Source: CAIKXD01 sp035439485 | Lineage (GTDB): Bacteria > Bacteroidota > Bacteroidia > UBA4408 | DNA length: 11,621 bases | Direction: 5' to 3' | NCBI GenBank assembly: GCA_035439485.1 | Contig: DAORKI010000109.1 | Location: 1 to 11,621, forward strand | Shown: positions 6,361-11,621 of the stretch, piece by piece | Layout of the letters: every line of letters starts with the position of its first letter | How positions within the stretch are numbered: position 1 is the stretch's first letter | Translations under genes and position numbers: made by a program | Notes under the pieces: generated by a model | What the model saw: the letters and a program-made list of their open reading frames with translations, nothing else | Told to the model about the DNA's origin: nothing | Databases searched by the model: none

Positions 6361-6899
6361 TTATTCTTTTTTCTAAAAATTTGTGTCCAGCTATACAGTA
6401 ATAAAAACGTAAATAGCAAAGCAAAGACAATTCCAGTAAAGGCATTTAAATCTTCAATTTCGTTGTAATAAAGGTCTCTTATGGATAAGAACATAGCAAA
6501 AAGACCTATTATGACTAAACTTCCAAACATCCAATTTTCCATTCTGCTAAAGTCGGGTCTTTTCTCCTTTGGGGCCCTATAGCTGTTATTATTTCTTTGA
6601 TTAGCTTGAGTTTGATTTTTATAGGCAGTTCCATATTTTCTACCTTTATCTTGCCGATATTTTTCATCTAATTTTACTTCCTTTCCTGAAGCATAGTAAA
6701 AATCGTAATGCCTTTTTTTTGAAGAGTTTCCTAAGGTTCTGTATGCTTCATTTACATCTTTAAATATAGCAGTAGCTTGAATATCGCTGTTAACATCAGG
6801 ATGATATTTTAAAGCTAATTTACGATAAGCTTTTTTTATTTCAACATCAGTCGAATTCCTTTCAATTTGCAATATTTTATAATAGTCTTTCAAAATCAA
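6357..6899 (-). CDS. J-domain protein with two C-terminal membrane segments
   Basis: 180 residues. Residues 3-68 form a J domain (KDYYKILQI, helix II IKKAYRKLALKY, HPD at 33-35, then NEAYRTLGNSSKKRHYD), which stimulates the ATPase of a DnaK/Hsp70 partner. A polar, Lys/Asn/Gln-rich linker of about 45 residues follows, then two hydrophobic helices around 124-140 and 153-171 and a basic tail. The G/F and zinc-finger regions of true DnaJ are absent, so this is a membrane-anchored type III J protein, probably recruiting DnaK to the inner membrane. The J domain begins immediately after the proposed start, which is TTG at 6899-6897; no in-frame ATG lies nearby upstream. A second TTG at 6893-6891 is an alternative start. 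The gene converges on the thioredoxin-like gene with a 4-base overlap. Confidence 0.9.
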   Translation of the reverse strand: MILKDYYKILQIERNSTDVEIKKAYRKLALKYHPDVNSDIQATAIFKDVNEAYRTLGNSSKKRHYDFYYASGKEVKLDEKYRQDKGRKYGTAYKNQTQANQRNNNSYRAPKEKRPDFSRMENWMFGSLVIIGLFAMFLSIRDLYYNEIEDLNAFTGIVFALLFTFLLLYSWTQIFRKKNN

Positions 6900-6902
6900 T
6901 GA

Positions 6903-6910
6903 TAAAAGTA
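6903..6910 (-). promoter_or_regulatory. Candidate -7 element for J-domain gene
   Basis: On the minus strand this reads TACTTTTA, one mismatch from TAnnTTTG, and it ends only four bases before the TTG start at 6899. If used, the transcript would start at or next to the start codon (leaderless or nearly so). Weak evidence on its own. Confidence 0.25.
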
Positions 6911-7018
6911 CGAATCTTTTGTTTTAAAAGTTTTCATTTATAAAGAAATGACGATAAAAAATTAATTCGTAACATATTCAACAATTTTTCCTTTTTTTGT
7001 GCTCCGAAATTTAAATAC

Positions 7019-7738
7019 ATGATAAATAAGTTATCGATAATAATTCCAGCATATAATGAAGGTAAAACAATTCATTTAATATTGGATAAAGTTCGCGAAG
7101 TAAAATTAATTAACAATATACAAAAAGAAATTATCATTGTGAATGATGCTTCAAAAGATAACACCAAGGAAGCTATTGAACATTATATTAAGACTCATGG
7201 TAATCAGTTAAACATTAGTTTATTTAATCAGGAAGTGAATCAGGGAAAAGGTGCGGCAATTCATAAAGGTATAGAATTAGCTACTGGTGAATTTTTAATT
7301 GTTCAAGATGCAGATTTGGAGTACGATCCCGAAGAATTTAATGTTTTATTAAAGCCTGTTATTGATGGTTATGCCGATGTTGTATACGGCTCAAGATTTA
7401 TGGGGGGAAATGCACATCGTATTCTATTCTTTTGGCACACAATTGGAAACAAATTTTTAACTTTTTTAAGTAACATGTTTACTAATCTTAATTTAACAGA
7501 TATGGAAACATGCTATAAATTGTTTGATGCTAAAATGGCTAAGTCTTTAAAATTAAAGGAAAAGCGTTTTGGTTTTGAGCCTGAAGTTACAGCAAAAATA
7601 GCTAAAATACCTAAGGTTAGAATATACGAAGTAGGCATATCCTATTATGGACGTACTTATGAAGAAGGTAAGAAAATAGGGGCAATTGATGGTTTTAGAG
7701 CAATTTATTGTATATTAAAATACAATATTTTTTCTTGA
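7019..7738 (+). CDS. Family 2 glycosyltransferase, polyprenyl-phosphate sugar transferase type
   Basis: 239 residues forming a single GT-A catalytic domain, with no C-terminal membrane helices. Visible: LSIIIPAYNEGKTI at 5-18 (nucleotide-binding strand), IIIVNDASKDNT with Asp43, NQGKGAAIHKGIELATGE around 74-91, the DxD-type metal-binding QDADLEYDP at 96-104, YGSRF, and DMETCYKLF, which matches the acceptor-side motif of dolichol-phosphate mannose synthase relatives. By family it would move a sugar from a nucleotide donor to a polyprenyl phosphate at the cytoplasmic face, supplying lipid-linked sugar for envelope glycans or protein glycosylation. The actual donor cannot be read from sequence. 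It stands alone between the J-domain gene (divergent) and kbl (convergent). No clean promoter element is seen in the 119 bases upstream. Confidence 0.9.
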   Translation: MINKLSIIIPAYNEGKTIHLILDKVREVKLINNIQKEIIIVNDASKDNTKEAIEHYIKTHGNQLNISLFNQEVNQGKGAAIHKGIELATGEFLIVQDADLEYDPEEFNVLLKPVIDGYADVVYGSRFMGGNAHRILFFWHTIGNKFLTFLSNMFTNLNLTDMETCYKLFDAKMAKSLKLKEKRFGFEPEVTAKIAKIPKVRIYEVGISYYGRTYEEGKKIGAIDGFRAIYCILKYNIFS

Positions 7739-7767
7739 ATAAGTTATAAGCATCAACTTCATAAAGT

Positions 7768-7783
7768 AACCATTTTCATGGTT
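7768..7783. terminator. Small hairpin between convergent genes
   Basis: A perfect 6-base inverted repeat, AACCAT tttc ATGGTT, lies in the 50-base gap between the convergent glycosyltransferase and kbl genes. It could serve both strands as a weak terminator. There is no U-run on the plus strand and only a short TTT tract on the minus strand, so the call is tentative. Confidence 0.3.
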
Positions 7784-7788
7784 CACAA

Positions 7789-8991
7789 TTAAGAAATCAC
7801 ATTCAATTCTTTACCAACTTTTTCGAATGCTGCTAATGCTTTATCTAAATGAGCTTGAGTGTGCGCTGCTGATAGTTGGACTCTAATTCGGGCCTGTCCT
7901 TTAGGCACCACAGGATAAAAGAAACCAATTACATAAATTCCTTCCTCTAAAAGCTTTGCAGCAAAAGTTTGTGCTAATTTGGCATCATATAACATAACTG
8001 GAACAATAGCTGAGTCGCCATTTTTAAACTCTAAGCCTACTTTTTTTAATCCTTCTTTAAAGTAATTTACATTCCACTCTAAGGTGTCGCGCAAGGTAGT
8101 AGTTTGACTTAACATATCCAGCACCGCAATTGAGGCACCAACAATATGCGGTGCTAATGAATTGCTAAATAAGTATGGACGAGAACGTTGACGCAACATT
8201 TCAATCACTTCTTTTTTACCAGCTGTAAAACCGCCCATAGCACCACCTAAGGCTTTTCCTAAAGTTCCTGTAACAATATCAACTCGATGCATTACGTTTT
8301 TTAATTCAATAGTGCCTCTACCTGTTCTGCCAATAAATCCGCTCGCATGGCTTTCATCCACCATTACCATAGCATCGTATTTTTCTGCCAAATCACAAAT
8401 TTTATCTAAAGGAGCAACAAACCCATCCATTGAAAACACACCATCAGTTACGATTAATTTAAATCTATGTTTTTGCGCTTGCTTTAATTGATCTTCTAAA
8501 TCGGCCATATCGCAGTTGTTATAACGGTATCGGGCTGCTTTACACAGACGAACACCATCAATAATAGAGGCATGATTTAAAGCATCAGAAATGATGGCAT
8601 CATCTTCACCTAATAAGGGCTCAAAAACTCCGCCATTGGCATCAAAGCATGCCGCATATAAAATACTATCTTCTTGTCCAACAAAATGTGCTAATTTTAG
8701 TTCTAATTCCTTATGTATTGTTTGTGTACCGCAAATAAATCTTACACTGCTCATGCCATAGCCATATGAATCTAATGTTTTATGTGCGGCTTCAATTACC
8801 TTTGGATGAGATGATAATCCTAAATAATTATTTGCACAAAAAATAATTACCTCTTTTTCGGAGCCATCAGCATTTTTAACTTTAACGGTAACTCCTTGTT
8901 CTGTATTGATAATTCTTTCACGTTTAAACAAACCAGATTCATCAATATTGCTGAGCTCGTTTTTTATATATTCTTGAAATTTAGTATTCAT
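7789..8991 (-). CDS. kbl: Glycine C-acetyltransferase (2-amino-3-ketobutyrate CoA ligase)
   Basis: PLP enzyme of the alpha-oxoamine synthase family that interconverts 2-amino-3-oxobutyrate plus CoA with glycine plus acetyl-CoA, the second step of threonine breakdown through threonine dehydrogenase. The chosen ATG at 8991 gives 400 residues and aligns with E. coli Kbl from its N-terminus; the frame extending to 9036 would begin upstream of the candidate promoter. Visible: FCANNYLGLSSHP, SVRFICGTQTIHKELE, ISDALNHASIIDGVRLCKA, VDESHASGF (Asp212, His215), TGTLGKALGGAMGG with the PLP lysine near Lys246, and RQRSRPYLFSNSLAP. The SVRFICGTQ and NHASIIDGVRLCKA blocks favour Kbl over serine palmitoyltransferase or 8-amino-7-oxononanoate synthase. 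No threonine dehydrogenase gene is next to it in this window. Confidence 0.96.
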   Translation of the reverse strand: MNTKFQEYIKNELSNIDESGLFKRERIINTEQGVTVKVKNADGSEKEVIIFCANNYLGLSSHPKVIEAAHKTLDSYGYGMSSVRFICGTQTIHKELELKLAHFVGQEDSILYAACFDANGGVFEPLLGEDDAIISDALNHASIIDGVRLCKAARYRYNNCDMADLEDQLKQAQKHRFKLIVTDGVFSMDGFVAPLDKICDLAEKYDAMVMVDESHASGFIGRTGRGTIELKNVMHRVDIVTGTLGKALGGAMGGFTAGKKEVIEMLRQRSRPYLFSNSLAPHIVGASIAVLDMLSQTTTLRDTLEWNVNYFKEGLKKVGLEFKNGDSAIVPVMLYDAKLAQTFAAKLLEEGIYVIGFFYPVVPKGQARIRVQLSAAHTQAHLDKALAAFEKVGKELNVIS

Positions 8992-9014
8992 TTTTACACA
9001 TTTTATTTTGGGTT

Positions 9015-9022
9015 CAAACCTA
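9015..9022 (-). promoter_or_regulatory. Candidate -7 element for kbl
   Basis: Minus-strand TAGGTTTG is a perfect TAnnTTTG match 23 bases upstream of the ATG at 8991. Its position supports the shorter kbl start, because the longer frame would begin upstream of this element. Confidence 0.5.
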
Positions 9023-9058
9023 CATTTTTTATACAAAAATAAAAAGTAGAATTATGTA

Positions 9059-9086
9059 TTTGAATGCATTTAAATTCTTTATTTTG
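9059..9086 (+). promoter_or_regulatory. Candidate promoter for amidohydrolase-xseA unit
   Basis: A TTTG at 9059-9062 is followed after 17 bases by TATTTTG at 9080-9086, one base shorter than the TAnnTTTG element. It ends 23 bases upstream of the ATG at 9110. This is the only gap in the window where both a -33-like and a -7-like element are visible, though both are imperfect in spacing. Confidence 0.35.
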
Positions 9087-9109
9087 CAAAGCGCACTAAT
9101 AAAACACCT

Positions 9110-10054
9110 ATGGAAGATGTAATTACAATTAATGGAAAAAAAATTTACCCAGGCGAAAGTGCTGAGGTAAGTATGAGTAACATGTCCTTTCCTACACGCA
9201 CGATAATAGATGTTCCAGTATTTGTTTTTCGCTCATTACATGCAGGGCCAAAGGTTCTTTTTCAGGCTGGCATGCATGGTGAAGAGGTGAATGGGGTAGA
9301 GGTAGTGCGTTCTTTGTTAAAACGAGAAGATATTCAAAATCCACGATGTGGCAGCATTATTTTAATTCCAATTGTGAATGTAGTTTCTTTTTTAATGAAT
9401 GCTCGCGATTTACCTGATGGTCGAGATTTAAATAGATGTTTTCCAGGCTCAAAAAATGGCTCTATGGGAAGTAGACTGGCCTACGATTTAATGAAAAATG
9501 TGATATCACAAATCGATTTTGGGGTAGATTTTCATACAGGTGGTGCAAAAATTAATAACTATCCTCAAATTAGATGCGTGTTTGAAGATGAACGAAATAT
9601 TGAATTATCCAATGCATTCAGTGCCCCCTTTGTTTTAAATGCACCATATCGCGATAAATCTTTACGAAGGGAAGCTGCAAAAAAAGGCAAACATATATTG
9701 GTATTTGAAGGTGGCGAAGCGCAGCGTTTCAATTCTTTTAGCATTAACGAAGGCACAAATGGTTGCTTACGCATGTTGCATAGCTTAGGCATGATTGATA
9801 CCACAGTTGAAAAAACCAACTCAATTATATTAAAAGACACCACCTGGATTAGAGCGAAAACTTCGGGTATGTTTAGAACGAGCAAAAAGTTTGGTTCATT
9901 TGTTGAAAAAGATAGCGTTATTGGCAAAATTGTTAGCCCTTATGGTGAAAAGGAAACTTATTTGTTTACCCCATGTGATGGTTTTTTAATTGGAATCAAT
10001 AATCAACCAATTGTGAACGAAGGCGATGCTCTCATGAATATTGGTGTTGAATAA
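9110..10054 (+). CDS. Succinylglutamate desuccinylase/aspartoacylase family zinc hydrolase
   Basis: 314 residues, no signal peptide. Belongs to the M14-like AstE/AspA group, which hydrolyses an amide bond of an N-acylated amino acid or related molecule using one zinc ion. Visible: QAGMHGEEVNG with zinc ligands His56 and Glu59, DLPDGRDLNRCFPG at 100-113 (substrate-binding Arg/Asn block), VDFHTGG with third ligand His142, and VFEGGEA around 198-204 with the likely catalytic glutamate. A C-terminal beta-rich part (about 240-314) resembles the lipoyl/barrel-like domain seen in bacterial members. True arginine-succinyltransferase-pathway AstE would normally sit with other ast genes; none is here, so the substrate is open. 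The stop codon lies one base before the xseA ATG, implying cotranscription and possible translational coupling. Confidence 0.88.
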   Translation: MEDVITINGKKIYPGESAEVSMSNMSFPTRTIIDVPVFVFRSLHAGPKVLFQAGMHGEEVNGVEVVRSLLKREDIQNPRCGSIILIPIVNVVSFLMNARDLPDGRDLNRCFPGSKNGSMGSRLAYDLMKNVISQIDFGVDFHTGGAKINNYPQIRCVFEDERNIELSNAFSAPFVLNAPYRDKSLRREAAKKGKHILVFEGGEAQRFNSFSINEGTNGCLRMLHSLGMIDTTVEKTNSIILKDTTWIRAKTSGMFRTSKKFGSFVEKDSVIGKIVSPYGEKETYLFTPCDGFLIGINNQPIVNEGDALMNIGVE

Positions 10055-10055
10055 T

Positions 10056-11276
10056 ATGAATTTATTTGAACAACATTTAAGGCTATCAGACTTAGCAACA
10101 TTAATTGATCAAACTTTATATAGTAAGTTTGGCCCCAATACCTTTTGGGTGAAAGCCGAAACAAGCGATATTAAAAACTATTTTGATAGGCAATATTGCT
10201 TTTTGACACTCGTAGAAAAGGAGAACAATCAAATTGTAGCGAAAATGGATGCGGTGATATGGAGGCAACAATACCACATCATTAGAGAGTTTTCTAAAGC
10301 AACTGGTGTGTCATTCGATAAGAATATTAACTTATTGATGCGCGTACAAGTTGGTTTTAGTGCACAATATGGATTACGTTTGCAAATTTTAGAGTTAGAT
10401 ACTGGCTTTACCATTGGTGCTTTAGAAATGCAGCGGCAAGCCACACTTTTACAATTGGTAGAAAAAAATCCAAAATCAATATCCTTTGTTAATGGAGAGT
10501 ACACTACTTTAAACAAGAAACTATTTTTACCTCAAGTAATGCAAAAGGTGGCATTAATAACTGCGCCTGGTTCTGATGGTGAGCGAGATTTTAAACATGA
10601 ACTACAAAATAATACCTATAGTTATAAATTTCAAATTGATAGTTTTCTTACGCAAATACAAGGGAAAGATGCTGACAAAGCTATATTAGCTCAACTTAAT
10701 TTAATTTTAGAATTGGGTAAAAAATATGATGTAGTTGCTATTGTTAGGGGTGGTGGTTCACAGCTGGATTTCAGTGCATTTGATAACTATGAGTTGGGTT
10801 TAAAAATTGCCACATTTCCAATTCCTATTATTGCAGGTATTGGTCATGAACGCAATGTAAGCATTGCCGATTTAATGTGTTTTTCGTCATTAAAAACGCC
10901 AACTAAGGCAGCAGCATTTATGATAGATCATAATCACTTCTTTGAACAGCAAATAGATCGTTTAAAATCAAGGTTAGTTTTTGTGGCAGATGGGATTATA
11001 CAATCATCAAAAAGTAAATTAGAAAAAACTACATTGGCATTAAAAAACGCATCAATGTTGTATTTTAAAGAAAAACACAATGCACTTATTCAAAAAAGTA
11101 TTGCCATAAAACTGCTTGATCCATCGCATGTGTTGGCAAGAGGTTTTGCCATTTTAAATAATGAGAACGGCATTATTATGGATGCCCAAAAACTAAAAAA
11201 AGGCGACAAAATTACAGCAACTACAAAAGATGCTGTAGTTCGCTTAGTTACTGATGAGGTTATGAAAAAAGTTTAA
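10056..11276 (+). CDS. xseA: Exodeoxyribonuclease VII large subunit
   Basis: Catalytic subunit of exonuclease VII, which degrades single-stranded DNA from both ends to short oligonucleotides in repair and recombination. The ATG at 10056 gives 406 residues and follows the preceding stop by one base (TAATATG); the longer frame from a TTG at 10041 would overlap the upstream gene and adds no family sequence. Visible: N-terminal OB-fold region (about 8-100, FWVKAETSDIKNY then YCFLTL), KVALITAPGSDGERDF around 164-179, VRGGGSQLDFSAFDN around 230-244, AGIGHERNVSIADLM around 260-274, LKTPTKAAAFM, a helical stretch, and the conserved C-terminal SHVLARGFAIL block. No xseB (small subunit) is found in the 345 bases downstream. 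Confidence 0.96.
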   Translation: MNLFEQHLRLSDLATLIDQTLYSKFGPNTFWVKAETSDIKNYFDRQYCFLTLVEKENNQIVAKMDAVIWRQQYHIIREFSKATGVSFDKNINLLMRVQVGFSAQYGLRLQILELDTGFTIGALEMQRQATLLQLVEKNPKSISFVNGEYTTLNKKLFLPQVMQKVALITAPGSDGERDFKHELQNNTYSYKFQIDSFLTQIQGKDADKAILAQLNLILELGKKYDVVAIVRGGGSQLDFSAFDNYELGLKIATFPIPIIAGIGHERNVSIADLMCFSSLKTPTKAAAFMIDHNHFFEQQIDRLKSRLVFVADGIIQSSKSKLEKTTLALKNASMLYFKEKHNALIQKSIAIKLLDPSHVLARGFAILNNENGIIMDAQKLKKGDKITATTKDAVVRLVTDEVMKKV

Positions 11277-11295
11277 GTAATACCGATTACACTTT

Positions 11296-11327
11296 CAATT
11301 TGGTCCAATTGCAGCAGGACCTTATTG
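11296..11327. repeat. Imperfect inverted repeat, first of the tail hairpins
   Basis: Arms CAATTTGGTCC (11296-11306) and GGACCTTATTG (11317-11327) pair at 9 of 11 positions around a 10-base loop, with a central two-base mismatch. It lies 20 bases after the xseA stop and could protect or end the xseA transcript, but no T-run follows. Confidence 0.5.
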
Positions 11328-11351
11328 TACTAATACCGATGTGAAATAAGT

Positions 11352-11414
11352 AATGCCGATATGATATTTGTAATAGACCAAATAAATTTGGTCTAACAAA
11401 TGATCATCGGCATT
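11352..11414. repeat. 63-base imperfect palindrome
   Basis: The outer arms AATGCCGAT (11352-11360) and ATCGGCATT (11406-11414) are perfect inverted copies. The inner arms TAGACCAAA (11374-11382) and TTTGGTCTA (11387-11395) are perfect around the loop TAAA. Between them ATTTGT and ACAAAT also pair, so the whole stretch can fold into one long stem with small bulges. Confidence 0.7.
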
Positions 11415-11424
11415 TACCTCAGTT

Positions 11425-11448
11425 TGAAATGGTCTTTAGACCATTTCA
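11425..11448. repeat. Perfect 11-base inverted repeat
   Basis: TGAAATGGTCT (11425-11435) and AGACCATTTCA (11438-11448) are exact reverse complements separated by TT. It shares the GGTCT/AGACC core with the palindrome just upstream. No poly-T follows. Confidence 0.7.
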
Positions 11449-11513
11449 CTTTCGTATAATAGCCCAAATTTGCTTCACTGCATTTGTGCTAAACTTCTTT
11501 CCTATTGGTATTA

Positions 11514-11564
11514 ACCAATGTATGATTTGTAAATTATAGTCCCAATTTATAAATCACATTGGTA
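11514..11564. repeat. Imperfect inverted repeat near window end
   Basis: ACCAATGT followed by ATGATTTGTAAAT on the left (from 11514) is the inverted, slightly gapped counterpart of ATTTATAAATCACATTGGT on the right (to 11563). The left arm overlaps a smaller hairpin ATTGGT-atta-ACCAAT at 11504-11519, so two alternative folds are possible. Confidence 0.5.
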
Positions 11565-11621
11565 TAATTTCAAGTAGTATCTGCATTAACAATTGCATAT
11601 TTATTTTTTAGTTTGACTATA

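Larger units (their letters stand above)
11277..11621. repeat. Gene-free region dense in hairpins and short repeats
   Basis: 345 bases after xseA without a credible gene on either strand (longest ATG frame seen is 36 codons). The region holds at least four inverted repeats: 11296-11327, 11352-11414, 11425-11448 and 11514-11564, plus a small one at 11504-11519. It also holds six copies of a decamer ATYGGYATWW, three on the minus strand then three on the plus. Three of the stems share a TGGTC core. No run of Ts follows any stem, so simple intrinsic termination does not explain it. Candidates are a dispersed palindromic element, a decayed non-autonomous mobile element, or a structured RNA. It runs into the window edge. 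Confidence 0.7.

Noticed and set aside
6195..6401. Open frame of 68 codons on the plus strand crossing the convergent junction
   Set aside because: Out-of-frame shadow over the end of the thioredoxin-like gene and the end of the J-domain gene.
8992..9036. N-terminal extension of kbl to 9036
   Set aside because: The extra residues do not match the family and the perfect -7 element at 9015-9022 lies inside the extension.
9565..9927. Open frame of 120 codons on the minus strand
   Set aside because: Fully antisense to the zinc amidohydrolase, which has intact catalytic motifs in the plus frame.
10229..10516. Open frame of 95 codons on the minus strand
   Set aside because: Antisense to the OB-fold region of xseA; composition looks random.
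11429..11539. 36-codon ATG frame in the tail region
   Set aside because: It begins inside a perfect hairpin and does not resemble XseB or another known small protein; likely chance.
11278..11567. CRISPR array
   Set aside because: Repeats are only about 10 bases, irregularly spaced, switch orientation, and no cas gene is present.

Overview
The window looks like a chromosomal segment from a member of the Bacteroidota (Sphingobacteriales/Chitinophagales/Flavobacteriales-like). It is AT-rich, start codons lack a purine-rich Shine-Dalgarno sequence, and several intergenic gaps carry the Bacteroidota -7 promoter element TAnnTTTG. The proteins read in the standard code and resemble Bacteroidota homologues. 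Species cannot be named from the sequence alone.

Layout, left to right. (1) Positions 1-2573, minus strand: a nucleotide-sugar pair, a WbpE-like DegT/DnrJ/EryC1/StrS aminotransferase followed by UDP-glucose 6-dehydrogenase (ugd, 3' end cut by the window edge). Both fit surface polysaccharide precursor synthesis. (2) 2666-3445, plus: a secreted, probably outer-membrane beta-barrel protein of unknown function, divergent from the aminotransferase across a short dyad-containing promoter region. (3) 3459-4379, minus: a DinB-like protein followed by a small stand-alone SET-domain protein. (4) 4449-6360, plus: hemL (tetrapyrrole synthesis) followed by an atypical thioredoxin-fold protein. (5) 6357-6899, minus: a J-domain protein with two C-terminal membrane segments, whose stop codon shares a TTAA palindrome with the stop of the thioredoxin-like gene. 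(6) 7019-7738, plus: a family 2 glycosyltransferase of the polyprenyl-phosphate type. (7) 7789-8991, minus: kbl (glycine C-acetyltransferase). (8) 9110-11276, plus: an AstE/AspA-type zinc amidohydrolase and xseA (exonuclease VII large subunit), one base apart. (9) 11277-11621: no gene, but a dense run of hairpins and repeated decamers.

Most of the window is ordinary housekeeping and cell-envelope metabolism in short alternating transcription units. I do not see a defence system, mobile-element gene, CRISPR array, tRNA or rRNA. The parts worth a second look are the palindromic non-coding tail after xseA, the back-to-back divergent promoters before hemL, the dyad in the aminotransferase/outer-membrane-protein gap, and the small SET-domain gene. 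Four starts were set by promoter position, codon context or family alignment: the aminotransferase at 2573, kbl at 8991 and xseA at 10056 all start downstream of the longest possible reading frame, and the J-domain gene appears to use TTG.
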